Assembly (NCBI GenBank): GCA_964537285.1
Contig: CAZHZT010000022.1
Span: 1-59,676, forward strand
Direction of reading: 5' to 3'
Length of the DNA stretch: 59,676 nucleotides
Origin: CAZHZT01 sp964537285
GTDB lineage: Bacteria; Bacteroidota; Bacteroidia; Chitinophagales; Saprospiraceae
Positions 7,638 to 16,375 of the stretch are shown here, piece by piece. The position numbers and the translations under genes are program-made. The first letter of the stretch is position 1, and every line of letters starts with the position of its first letter. The notes under the pieces were generated by a model that saw only the letters and a list, made by a program, of their open reading frames with translations, was not told where the DNA came from and did not search any database.

Positions 7638-10217
7638 ATGAACAATAAGATCGTAAAGGCCGTCCTCCCCCATTTAGCAGCTATCGTACTGTTTTTGATT
7701 GTCAATTTCGCCTACTTTGCCCCTCAGTTCCAGGGGCAAAAAGTAGAACAAGGCGATAAGATCTCGAATATCGCGATGAAAGGAGAGCTCCTGGAGTTTC
7801 AGGAGAAAACAGGAAAAACTTATTACTGGAACAACAGTATGTTCAGCGGAATGCCGTGGGGAATGCTTACTTACGGAACGGAATACAACTATACTAGCAT
7901 ATTTGAAAAAATCAGTTTCCTAGGACTGGGCCGCCCAGCCAATATTTTCCTGAAAGGGATGATTTTTTGCTATTTGGTACTGGTTTTACTAGGCGTAAAT
8001 CCTTGGTTGAGCATTGCCGGTGCTATTGCCTTTGCCTTTGGAGCCAATAATTTTGTGTTGTACGAAGCCGGGCACAATACCAAGCTTTCTGTAATCATGA
8101 CGCTGCCTCTTCTGGTCGGTGGATTTCTACTAAGTTTCCGGAAACGATATTTATTAGGAGGTTTACTCGTTGCTTTAGGTACCGCCATTGCCATTTATGA
8201 TACGCACATTCAGATGGTTTACTATACTTTCTTGGCTTTGGCCGTATTAGGAGTAGCGATGCTGGTTGATGCAATTATGAAAAAAGAATTCCTACACTTC
8301 GGCAAAGCAACCGGATTTTTGCTGGTAGGCTTGTTACTTGGAGTTGGCGCCAATGTTGCTCAACTCTATTCTTCTCAAAATTTTTCCAAGGATACCATGC
8401 GTGGGGAACCTATTCTTGCTTCTGCCAATAAGACGCAAGCACCAAAGAGCAGTAGTGAAGTAGAAGGTCTCGAATGGGAATACGCCATGAACTGGAGTAA
8501 CGGCTGGATTGATGTCTTTAGCTTACTTATTGCCAGAGCTGCCGGTGGTTCCTCTGCTGAAGAAGTGAGCAGTAGCAGCCAATCAGCTCAATTACTACGT
8601 CAAAGCGGAATTCCTCAGGGATCGGATGGAACTTTCCAGGGCCCTATGTACTGGGGGCCATTGCCTTTCACCAGCGGTCCTTACTACGTTGGCACCTTAA
8701 TCTTGTTCTTTTTTGTACTTAGCTTGTTTTTATTGGACGGTCCGTTAAGATGGGGATTCCTGGCTTCATTTATATTCTTATGTTTACTATCTCTTGGAGA
8801 TAATGCTTCATGGTTTAACAGGCCCCTATTCGATTATTTCCCACTGTTCAATAAATTCCGCTCCCCTAACTCTGTCATGAGTATTATGAGTAGTATATTG
8901 ATCATTCCTGGCTTCATGGCCTTGAATAAAGTTTTTGAAGAGAGAGATGAAGAAACGCTTATGCGTCCGGTGTTAATTACGGGAGGCATTCTGGGAGCCA
9001 TTTGCTTATTTTTCGCCCTTTTAGGAGGCTCGTTCTTTAGCTTTACCGGCCCTGCGGACATGGACGGGCAAGGTGGTTTCCGCTATTCACAACAAGTGAT
9101 GGATATATTTATCGCCGATAGAAAGTCATTATTGAGCTCAGATGCTTTTAGAGCTTTGGGTATGGTTTTCATGGCTACCGCATTGCTTTGGGCATGGCTA
9201 AAAGGCCGATTAAACAATAAATGGATAATCATTGCTGCCCTGGGCATTGTAATGGTAATTGATCTTTGGAGCGTTGGGAAACGCTATCTGGACCAGGATA
9301 ATTTCATAACAGCTCAAGAATATGAAAGTAAATTCGCTGCCAGACCAATTGATCAGCAAATCAAACAAAGAGAACCAAAAGGGAGAGCCTACTACCGGGT
9401 TTTTGACCTTTCTATCAATACGTTTAATTCTTCCAGCACATCCTATCATCACAATACCATTGGCGGTTATAATGCTGCCAAACTACAACGCTACCAGGAT
9501 TTGATCGATTATCACATTTCAAAAGGTAATCAGCAGGTATTGAATATGCTCAATACTAAGTATGTGATCTCAAGGGAAAGGCAACTCCAGGTAAATGATC
9601 AGGCACTGGGAAATGCATGGTTCGCAAGTAATATTATAGAAGTGGGCACTCCCAATGAAGAAATTGAAGCCTTGTCACAAAATTTTAATGCTGCAAGCGA
9701 TGCCGTCATTTTGAAAAAAGATTTCCAGAATGTTCTGGATGGCTTCACACCTGGTGATGGCAGCGGAAGCATCGAATTGTCGAGTTATGAACCCAACAAA
9801 CTGGTCTATTCTGTAAATACCTCCCAGGATCAGCTCGCTGTCTTTTCCGAAGTATGGTATGGCCCCGATAAAGGCTGGAAAGCTACCATCGACGGTCAAC
9901 CTGCCGAAATTATCCGGGCAAATTACCTTTTACGTGCATTGAAAGTTCCTGCGGGCGCTCAAAAAATTGAGTTTACCTTTACACCTAAAATTCTGACGGG
10001 AGGTGTTGCTATTACTTCTATTTCATCAATACTTATTGTGCTGGCTACACTAGCAGGTATTTACTTCTTTGGAAAAGATTGGGTACAACAAGTAATGACA
10101 GCCCCTGAACCTGCACCTACTCCAAAGCCAGCCCGGGAAAAACCTGTTGCTAAAAAAGCGACTCCAAGTTCAAGAACACGCAAAACAACTCCCGGCAAGA
10201 AAAAGAAAAAGCGATAA
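7638..10217 (+). CDS. YfhO-family multi-pass membrane protein
   Basis: About 859 residues from the ATG at 7638; an in-frame TTG at 7614 lies inside the promoter. The protein has roughly a dozen hydrophobic helices (for example VLPHLAAIVLFLIVNFAYF near the start) and the YfhO pattern NNSMFSGMPWG and LYEAGHNTKLSVI. A large extracytoplasmic C-terminal domain (~560-790) follows, with NTFNSSSTSYHHNTIGGYN, VLNMLNTKYVI and SEVWYGPDKGWKATIDG. The extreme C-terminus is a Lys/Arg/Pro-rich tail (about 45 residues). In Firmicutes, YfhO is a GT-C-like protein implicated in glycosylation of teichoic acid; in Bacteroidota the substrate is unknown. A sulfotransferase gene starts 3 bp after its stop, so both probably act on the same surface glycan. 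Confidence 0.8.
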   Translation: MNNKIVKAVLPHLAAIVLFLIVNFAYFAPQFQGQKVEQGDKISNIAMKGELLEFQEKTGKTYYWNNSMFSGMPWGMLTYGTEYNYTSIFEKISFLGLGRPANIFLKGMIFCYLVLVLLGVNPWLSIAGAIAFAFGANNFVLYEAGHNTKLSVIMTLPLLVGGFLLSFRKRYLLGGLLVALGTAIAIYDTHIQMVYYTFLALAVLGVAMLVDAIMKKEFLHFGKATGFLLVGLLLGVGANVAQLYSSQNFSKDTMRGEPILASANKTQAPKSSSEVEGLEWEYAMNWSNGWIDVFSLLIARAAGGSSAEEVSSSSQSAQLLRQSGIPQGSDGTFQGPMYWGPLPFTSGPYYVGTLILFFFVLSLFLLDGPLRWGFLASFIFLCLLSLGDNASWFNRPLFDYFPLFNKFRSPNSVMSIMSSILIIPGFMALNKVFEERDEETLMRPVLITGGILGAICLFFALLGGSFFSFTGPADMDGQGGFRYSQQVMDIFIADRKSLLSSDAFRALGMVFMATALLWAWLKGRLNNKWIIIAALGIVMVIDLWSVGKRYLDQDNFITAQEYESKFAARPIDQQIKQREPKGRAYYRVFDLSINTFNSSSTSYHHNTIGGYNAAKLQRYQDLIDYHISKGNQQVLNMLNTKYVISRERQLQVNDQALGNAWFASNIIEVGTPNEEIEALSQNFNAASDAVILKKDFQNVLDGFTPGDGSGSIELSSYEPNKLVYSVNTSQDQLAVFSEVWYGPDKGWKATIDGQPAEIIRANYLLRALKVPAGAQKIEFTFTPKILTGGVAITSISSILIVLATLAGIYFFGKDWVQQVMTAPEPAPTPKPAREKPVAKKATPSSRTRKTTPGKKKKKR

Positions 10218-10220
10218 ATC

Positions 10221-11174
10221 ATGCCTGAAAAGCGGCCCAATTTTATAGGTTTGGGGGTAGCCAAAGCGGGAACTACCTCCTTATACCACTATCTGCAACA
10301 ACACCCGGAAGTTTACCTGAGCCCAATAAAGGAAACCAACTATTTTATCAGCGATTTCATTCAATCTCATCAGCTGAGAAAGGATTTGCTCAGATCCACG
10401 AAAGTAGATATGCAGGCTTATTTAGCAGCTCCTACCCTGGCTCCTTTCCATAGCGCATCTACAGTACTGACCCAGGAGCACTATCTGGCTTTGTTCCGCG
10501 AAGTAAATGAGCAAAAAGCGATTGGAGAAGTTTGCACTTCTTACTTTTTAGTTCCTTCATCTCTGGATAAGATCAAGGCTGAATTTCCGGATGTTAAACT
10601 ATTTGCAATCCTGAGAAACCCTATCGAACGCGCGTTTTCGGGATATGTCATGAATTTGCGCGAAGGCAAGACGGATCAGGAGAACCAACTTCTTGCCTTT
10701 AAAAATGACTACGAACGCCCCGATAAAGGCTGGGGTATTAATTTCAATTATATCGATGGCGGTCTTTACGCTCCGACACTCCAAAAACTGTACGAATTAT
10801 TCCCTGCCAAAAACATTAAAATCTTTTTATATGATGATTATAAAAAGAATAGCTCAGAAGTGATTCGATCTTTATACACTTTCCTTAACGTTGACCCGGA
10901 TTTTAAAGCCGATACGTCCCAAAACTACAACGTTGGAGGTCTGCCACGCTTTAAAAAGCTTAACCAATGGATGGTCAAGACAGGCTTACGGGAAATGATT
11001 CGCCGCTTATTTCCCCAAAGTGTGAAAAACCAACTCTTAAAAATTATGTACTCCAGCAAGCACCAATTGTCACTGCAGGATGATGCCCGTAAATATCTGA
11101 AGGAAGTGTTTAAAGATGATATTAAAGCAACTGGTCAGATTCTAAACAGAGATTTAAGCCCCTGGATTCATTAG
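10221..11174 (+). CDS. PAPS-dependent sulfotransferase
   Basis: 317 residues. The N-terminal IGLGVAKAGTTSLYHYLQQH is the 5'-phosphosulfate-binding loop of the sulfotransferase fold, and LFAILRNPIERAFSGYV (~residue 130) is the 3'-phosphate-binding strand and helix with its conserved Arg and Ser. KIFLYDDYKKNS and the following helix fit the C-terminal core. It is cytoplasmic by appearance, with no signal peptide. Such enzymes transfer sulfate from PAPS to hydroxyl or amino groups of carbohydrates. It is co-transcribed with the YfhO gene and followed by a strong hairpin. The acceptor cannot be told from sequence. Confidence 0.85.
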   Translation: MPEKRPNFIGLGVAKAGTTSLYHYLQQHPEVYLSPIKETNYFISDFIQSHQLRKDLLRSTKVDMQAYLAAPTLAPFHSASTVLTQEHYLALFREVNEQKAIGEVCTSYFLVPSSLDKIKAEFPDVKLFAILRNPIERAFSGYVMNLREGKTDQENQLLAFKNDYERPDKGWGINFNYIDGGLYAPTLQKLYELFPAKNIKIFLYDDYKKNSSEVIRSLYTFLNVDPDFKADTSQNYNVGGLPRFKKLNQWMVKTGLREMIRRLFPQSVKNQLLKIMYSSKHQLSLQDDARKYLKEVFKDDIKATGQILNRDLSPWIH

Positions 11175-11198
11175 ACTTGTTCTGGAAAAGAAACTTTC

Positions 11199-11236
11199 TT
11201 TAGGGAGAGCCACGCGGCTGCGTGCCTCTCCCTAAA
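11199..11236 (+). terminator. Hairpin after the sulfotransferase gene
   Basis: A 16-bp stem with one mismatch (arms 11199-11214 and 11221-11236) closes a 6-base loop; the arm reads TTTAGGGAGAG on one side and CTCTCCCTAAA on the other. It lies 25 bp after the stop codon and has A/T-rich flanks, so it could work on both strands. Confidence 0.65.
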
Positions 11237-11582
11237 AATAACTGACAGCGACAAAATGAAATACACGCTTAATCAGCTGCAGAAAAAGTCCAATGATTCC
11301 ATCTGCATTTCCAAATTCGATAGAACTTGCAAATCAGGCTCTACCCACTCTGCTCTTGATTTTACTGAAAATAAAAGTCTGTGTGAATAGTACTTTAATG
11401 GCAACTTCACTGCCGCGAAGGGGCTTTTTAAAAAAACAGAATAGGGTATTTCTTCAGTATATTTCCCTTTTTTAAGTAAGTACGAATAACATGAATCCAA
11501 AACAAAGTTAAGGTTTCGTGATATCCAGAATGGGCAGTATTAGCAGTTCCAACAGTCAATCGTGGTCAATCCAGGCCCATCC
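11237..11582. other. Intergenic stretch without a convincing gene
   Basis: About 345 bp between the terminator and the GT4 gene. A 75-codon minus-strand frame (11273-11500) exists, but it has no recognisable domain and no ribosome-binding context; I could not decide whether it is a decayed gene. No repeat family seen elsewhere in the window is present here. Confidence 0.4.
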
Positions 11583-12887
11583 TCAAAAATCGTGGTCAAG
11601 CAGCGCCCCATATCGTTCCGCCAATTTCCGCCGGGAAAACTGGGTAATCTTCTGCGCCTGTACGCCAAGCTTTTTCTGCTTAAATTCCTCAAAGGCGCCC
11701 TTCAAATAAGCCTTCAAACCTTCGACATCTTCATAATTTGCCGTTACCCCTGCCTGGGTTTCCTCCATAATTCGCTTGGCATCGCAAAAATCCGGGCAAA
11801 TGCAGATGATGGGCCGTTTAGCACCAAGATATTCATACAACTTCCCCGGAAGTACCCCAGCCACATTAGGCGTATTATTTATGGGAAGCAAAAGTAACTG
11901 AGCACTTTGTAACCATTGCACCACCTGGCTATGCGGAACGAAATCGCGTTTATCCAGATAGTCTTCTAAGCCAAATTCATTAATGGAATGCAAAACAGAA
12001 AAATCAACCTGTCCAACTAATACAATTTTCAAATACTTCTTTATTTCAGGAACTTCCTCCGTGAGTGCTTCAAGCGCTTTCCAAAGTACCGGCACATTCC
12101 GGTCTTTATTCATAGAGCCCGCATGAAAAATAGAAAAGGACTCATCAAGATCTATATTTTCTGAATTGGAAAAATCTGCTTCGTCATAACCATTCGTGAT
12201 GATCTCAATATCATTGCGCCTACTTAAGCGTTCAAAGTCTTTTCCCCAGCTCCAGCTCACGGTGACAATTTTATCGGCTTTTTTCAATACTTTTTTTTCT
12301 AGTCTTTTATGTTTCCGATCTGCCCAATTTGTCAAATTCAATTGATCATAGAAATCAATCTGGGTCCAGGGGTCCCTGAAGTCAGCAACCCACTTAATAT
12401 TAGGATACCGCTTCTTCACTTTTTCAGCAATCAAATGCGTCGTATGAGGAGGCCCGGTGGATACCATGGCCTTTACAGGGTGCTCTTTTAAGTAATTGAT
12501 CAAGGCCCTGGAAGCAGGATTTATCCAGAAACAACGCGCATCAGGAATAAAGAAATTCCCTCTTATGAACACAGATAACTTTTGCGAAAAAGAGGCTTTC
12601 TTATTTTCATTAATAAACCCTGAATAAACACGCTCCCTTTTTTTGCGTCCAGTAAATTTTTTATAAAGCTCATAGGGCTCCCATATAGGAGCTTTAATGA
12701 CTTCTAAATCATCAGGTAGTTCCTTCTGCAGACTATTATCAATTACCGGATAATGGGCATCTTCTGCAGTGAAGATAACTGGTTCCCAACCAGCTTCTCT
12801 CAGATATTTTGAATGCTTCAGCCAACGTTGCACACCGCCTCCGCCAGCCGGAGGCCAATAATAAGTAATGATTAATAGTCGCTTCAT
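11583..12887 (-). CDS. Glycosyltransferase family 4-like protein
   Basis: 434 residues with the GT-B layout. The N-terminal Rossmann half begins LLIITYYWPPAGGGGVQRWL, with the glycine-rich loop after the first strand. The hinge region has TGPPHTTHLIAEKV and WVADFRDPW. The C-terminal nucleotide-sugar-binding half holds FSIFHAGSMNKDRN and GVLPGKLYEYLGAKRPIICI, the latter carrying the conserved Glu of retaining GT4 enzymes. It is probably cytosolic or peripheral at the inner membrane and transfers a sugar in exopolysaccharide or glycan assembly. It is divergent from the UDP-GlcNAc 2-epimerase gene, with repeat element A between them. Donor and acceptor are not predictable. Confidence 0.85.
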   Translation of the reverse strand: MKRLLIITYYWPPAGGGGVQRWLKHSKYLREAGWEPVIFTAEDAHYPVIDNSLQKELPDDLEVIKAPIWEPYELYKKFTGRKKRERVYSGFINENKKASFSQKLSVFIRGNFFIPDARCFWINPASRALINYLKEHPVKAMVSTGPPHTTHLIAEKVKKRYPNIKWVADFRDPWTQIDFYDQLNLTNWADRKHKRLEKKVLKKADKIVTVSWSWGKDFERLSRRNDIEIITNGYDEADFSNSENIDLDESFSIFHAGSMNKDRNVPVLWKALEALTEEVPEIKKYLKIVLVGQVDFSVLHSINEFGLEDYLDKRDFVPHSQVVQWLQSAQLLLLPINNTPNVAGVLPGKLYEYLGAKRPIICICPDFCDAKRIMEETQAGVTANYEDVEGLKAYLKGAFEEFKQKKLGVQAQKITQFSRRKLAERYGALLDHDF

Positions 12888-12978
12888 TGTTCACTTAATT
12901 TCAAAAGTAGAAAAGTGATTTACTTTTTAGGTTCCGGAGTATTTAGAGTCAAAGATACTTATATTTGACCATCTTTAC

Positions 12979-13087
12979 GTTCTTTGACAAATTGTGTGGA
13001 ACTTCAAAATGATAAGCCTTGAATGCCCTTGTGGCTGAAAGGCTTATCATTTTGAAGTTCCATTTTCCACAATTTATGTCAAAGTAC
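12979..13087 (+). repeat. Element A copy 1
   Basis: Hairpin repeat of 109 bp. The outer arms are GTTCTTTGACAAATTGTG and its complement. The inner stem is 24 bp and perfect (12997-13020 with 13039-13062). The loop is GAATGCCCTTGTGGCTGA. It sits in the divergent promoter region of the GT4 and wecB genes, 91 bp from the GT4 start and 35 bp from the wecB start. Confidence 0.9.
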
Positions 13088-13122
13088 TCATCTTTATTGA
13101 TTTATAAAACCAGGCTTAGTCT

Positions 13123-14226
13123 ATGACACCCAAAAAAGTACTACTCATTATCGGTACACGCCCCAACTTCATCAAGATCACTCAATTTCATAAAGCGTTT
13201 GAGAAACACGGTGATTATTTTGATTATAAATTGATCCACACTGGCCAGCATTACGACAAAAACATGTCGGAAGTGTTTTTTGAACAACTACAATTAAAAG
13301 AACCTGACCTTTACTTAAATGTAAAAGGCCTCAGTCCCAGCCATCAAATTGGAAAAATTATCATTGAACTGGGGAATTTCATTCAAGACTGGCAACCGGA
13401 CATCGTCATTGTCGTTGGTGACGTTAATTCCACTCTTGCCGGAGCCATTGCTGCCAACAAAAATAAAATTCGCCTCGCACACCTGGAAAGTGGGTTACGC
13501 AGCCATGACCGAGCCATGCCAGAAGAAATTAATCGTATTCTTACCGACCAGATCACGAATGAGTTTTTTATAACGGAGCAGAGTGGATTGGATAATCTTA
13601 AACAAGAACTTACAAGGGAAGCAGGGCTTCACTTTGTAGGTAATACCATGATTGACACACTAGTAGCTTTTGATGAACAAATACAGGCTTCTCCCATTCT
13701 GGATTCACTTGATCTGGAACCGGAGAGTTTTGCCTTAATGACGATGCACCGCCCCAGAAATGTAGATACTGCCGAGAGCCTAGAGAAAATGCTTCAGATA
13801 ATCGAGCGCATTACAACTTTTAAGAAACTGGTCTTCCCGATACACCCTCGTACCAAGAACAACTTGTTGAAGTTTAACCTTTTTGAAAGGCTTGAGTCCA
13901 ACAATGACGTCATACTGACCCCTCCAATGGATTATCTTGCTTTTCAAAAATTAATTGCGACCAGCGCTTTTGTTTTGACTGATAGTGGCGGTATTCAGGA
14001 GGAAACTACTTTCCGTCAGGTACCTTGCTTAACATTGCGCCCTAATACAGAACGACCTTCTACTATCGAGCTAGGAACAAATGAGTTGGTTCCATTTGAT
14101 GTAAATATTCTTACAGAAAAGATTGGCCAAATTCAAAATGGCACTTTTAAGAAGGGGCAAATTCCTCCGTTTTGGGATGGGAAAGCTACAGAAAGGATCG
14201 TTACAACTTTGAAAGAGATACTATAG
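13123..14226 (+). CDS. wecB: UDP-N-acetylglucosamine 2-epimerase (non-hydrolysing)
   Basis: 367 residues, the normal length. Family motifs are in order: GTRPNFIKITQFHKAF at the N-terminus, IHTGQHYDKNMSEVFF, VVGDVNSTLAGA, LESGLRSHDRAMPEEINR (the catalytic His/Glu region), MTMHRPRNVD, and SGGIQEETTFRQVPCLTLR, which binds UDP. It converts UDP-GlcNAc to UDP-ManNAc in the cytosol, a precursor of ManNAc-containing surface polysaccharides. It is monocistronic here, with a long hairpin beginning 2 bp after its stop. The nearby YfhO, sulfotransferase, GT4 and (at 34.6 kb) WcaJ-type genes suggest use in surface glycan synthesis. Confidence 0.92.
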   Translation: MTPKKVLLIIGTRPNFIKITQFHKAFEKHGDYFDYKLIHTGQHYDKNMSEVFFEQLQLKEPDLYLNVKGLSPSHQIGKIIIELGNFIQDWQPDIVIVVGDVNSTLAGAIAANKNKIRLAHLESGLRSHDRAMPEEINRILTDQITNEFFITEQSGLDNLKQELTREAGLHFVGNTMIDTLVAFDEQIQASPILDSLDLEPESFALMTMHRPRNVDTAESLEKMLQIIERITTFKKLVFPIHPRTKNNLLKFNLFERLESNNDVILTPPMDYLAFQKLIATSAFVLTDSGGIQEETTFRQVPCLTLRPNTERPSTIELGTNELVPFDVNILTEKIGQIQNGTFKKGQIPPFWDGKATERIVTTLKEIL

Positions 14227-14227
14227 G

Positions 14228-14289
14228 AATATACTGCTGAGGTCAAAAAAATGGGGCAGCCCCATTTTTTTTGACCTCAGCAGTATATT
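14228..14289. terminator. Bidirectional long hairpin between wecB and the acyl-CoA dehydrogenase
   Basis: A 29-30 bp stem with a single bulged T (seven A against eight T) and a 2-base loop. The arms start AATATACTGCTGAGGTC. It begins 2 bp after the wecB TAG and includes two bases of the stop codon of the convergent gene, so it terminates both transcripts. Confidence 0.85.
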
Positions 14290-16090
14290 AGAAACAATAA
14301 TCACCTGACTGAATCAAAACATCAGCTATGCTTCTTCTTGTCTTTTTCACATTAGGAGAAGCGTATTTCGTAAAACGCTTAAGTCCCATCTGGAAAGTAC
14401 GAAGCAGATCTCCTTCAGCAAAAGAAACAAGAGCATCGCTCGCATTTTTAGCTATTCGAGCATTTGCATCGGCAAAGAAGGTAAATAACATTGCCTCATA
14501 AATTTCCTGACCCACCGGCTTGTCGGTCAGTTCTTTCATTTTTTCAATACGCAATAACATAGATTCTGCCAGGAATGCATCAATGACTATATCAGCGATA
14601 TTCATGAGCACCTCCTGTTCTTCTTTAAGATCAAGATCGCCATCCATCTGCATTTTAGCAGCGGCTCCGGCAACCATTAGAATGAGCTTTTTAAAGTTTT
14701 TGAGCGCTTTTTTCTCTTTGCCATAAGCGCCTTCTGTGCTTTCCATTGAAGGCATAGAAGCCAACTCTTTTTGAACTTCCCAGGCAGGGCCTACGATATC
14801 CAGTTTACCTTTTAGGGCACGACGGAATAGCATATCAACGATAAGCATCCGGTTTATTTCATTCGTTCCTTCAAAAATTCGATTGATACGAGCATCTCGA
14901 TAAGCTCTTGCAGCAATAGCTTCTTCGGAATACCCCATACCACCAAAGATCTGAACAGTTTCATCAACAACATAATCAAGGCCTTCAGAGCCTGCAACCT
15001 TTAATATAGAACATTCAATAGCATATTCTTCCGCCGCCTGAAGCTTAGCCTCACCGAAGGAAAGCCCCTCAGTCATTAGTTCAGTTTTCTTTTCCTGAAG
15101 GAAATTGGAAACGCGATATACGGCACTCTCGACAGCGAAAACCCGAATGGCCTGCTCTGCTAATTTATGCTTGATAGCTCCAAAACCCGAAATTGCCTGA
15201 CCGAATTGATGTCTTTCATTGGCATATCTTATTGCTTCTTTAATACTTCCTTTACTTGCCCCCATCGTTAAAACACCAAGCTTGAAACGGCCGATATTCA
15301 ATGCATTAAAAGCAATTAAATGACCTTTCCCGATTTCACCCAAGATGTTTTCAGCAGGAACTTCAACATTTTCAAAGAAAACCTGACGCGTAGAAGAACC
15401 TTTGATTCCCAGTTTTTTCTCTTCAGCTCCCAGGGTTAAGCCTTTAGCTCCTTTTTCAACAATAAAACCAGTGAATTTATCGCCTCCAATCTGAGCAAAA
15501 ACAATAAATAAATCAGCGAAACCAGCGTTAGTAATCCACATTTTCTGCCCATTCAAGATGTAGTGCTCACCATCCTCTGAAAGATCTGCGCGAGTTTTGG
15601 CAGCAAGCGCATCAGACCCCGAGCCTGGTTCTGTCAGGCAATAGCTGGCTTTGAGCTCGCCATTAATTAAGCCGGGCAAGTATTTTTGCTTTTGTTCGTC
15701 CGTACCAAAGTACAATATTGGCAACATACCGATTCCTGTATGAGCTGCAAAGGAAACAGACCATGAGCCGGAAGGACCAAGGACGTTACTGATCAATGTA
15801 TTTGTATTCATATCGAGCTCCATACCACCATATTCCTGAGGCATGTGTGCTCCCAACAAACCAAGCTCAGCCGCTTTGGTCAAGATTTGAGCAGCAATAT
15901 CATCTTCTAATTTCTCAATATGCTCCCGTTTAGGATCAATTTCTTTTTGAAGGAATTCCTCCGTCATTGCCTTAATCATTAAGGCTTCTTCATCAAATTG
16001 TTCAGGGATGAAAGTAGATTCGTAGTCGGCGTCTTTTACAATGAATTCGCCTCCTTTGAGTAAAAGGTGATTTATGGTTGCTGTTGCCAT
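14288..16090 (-). CDS. Acyl-CoA dehydrogenase with C-terminal extension
   Basis: 600 residues; the usual core is about 380-400. The order is an N-terminal helical domain (~50-160), the beta domain with YCLTEPGSGSDALAAKTRA and KMWITNAGFADLFIVFAQ, and the C-terminal helical domain with GFGAIKHKLAEQAIRVFA and QIFGGMGYSEEAIAARAYRD. IFEGTNEINRML carries the Glu position of the catalytic-base region. The remaining ~170 residues form an extra helical domain like that in VLCAD/ACAD9-type and many bacterial homologues. It is an FAD enzyme that catalyses alpha,beta-dehydrogenation of acyl-CoA in beta-oxidation and passes electrons to ETF. It stands alone, with a perfect palindrome upstream and a shared hairpin downstream. 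Confidence 0.9.
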   Translation of the reverse strand: MATATINHLLLKGGEFIVKDADYESTFIPEQFDEEALMIKAMTEEFLQKEIDPKREHIEKLEDDIAAQILTKAAELGLLGAHMPQEYGGMELDMNTNTLISNVLGPSGSWSVSFAAHTGIGMLPILYFGTDEQKQKYLPGLINGELKASYCLTEPGSGSDALAAKTRADLSEDGEHYILNGQKMWITNAGFADLFIVFAQIGGDKFTGFIVEKGAKGLTLGAEEKKLGIKGSSTRQVFFENVEVPAENILGEIGKGHLIAFNALNIGRFKLGVLTMGASKGSIKEAIRYANERHQFGQAISGFGAIKHKLAEQAIRVFAVESAVYRVSNFLQEKKTELMTEGLSFGEAKLQAAEEYAIECSILKVAGSEGLDYVVDETVQIFGGMGYSEEAIAARAYRDARINRIFEGTNEINRMLIVDMLFRRALKGKLDIVGPAWEVQKELASMPSMESTEGAYGKEKKALKNFKKLILMVAGAAAKMQMDGDLDLKEEQEVLMNIADIVIDAFLAESMLLRIEKMKELTDKPVGQEIYEAMLFTFFADANARIAKNASDALVSFAEGDLLRTFQMGLKRFTKYASPNVKKTRRSIADVLIQSGDYCF

Positions 16091-16232
16091 AGCTTTTAGA
16101 ATATTTTAGATTCCAAACAAATTTAGCGAAAATTCGCTAGAAAGTCAAGACTAAACGCAACTTATCTTGCGGAAAATTACGGCACCACCAAAATAAAGCA
16201 AAGAAAACACCATTTACGCAAGAGCTCATCCA

Positions 16233-16282
16233 TAAAATGAGGAAAGGGTTAGCGAAATTTCGCTAACCCTTTCCTCATTTTA
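16233..16282. terminator. Perfect 50-bp palindrome
   Basis: Bases 16233-16257 are exactly complementary to 16258-16282 with no spacer; the arm begins TAAAATGAGGAAAGGG. It lies 94 bp past the stop of the secreted subtilase and before the acyl-CoA dehydrogenase, both on the minus strand. A terminator is the simplest role, but a spacer-free 25-bp arm is unusually long. Confidence 0.7.
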
Positions 16283-16375
16283 GGAGTGCTTGTTCTTATT
16301 ATTTTCCATCTTCCATTGAAGGTGGCTTTAACTCAAAGCCCATTTGCATCATCATAGATAATTCATTTACTTCTT

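Noticed and set aside
11273..11500. 75-codon minus-strand frame
   Set aside because: No domain, signal or ribosome-binding context recognised; kept only as part of the intergenic description.
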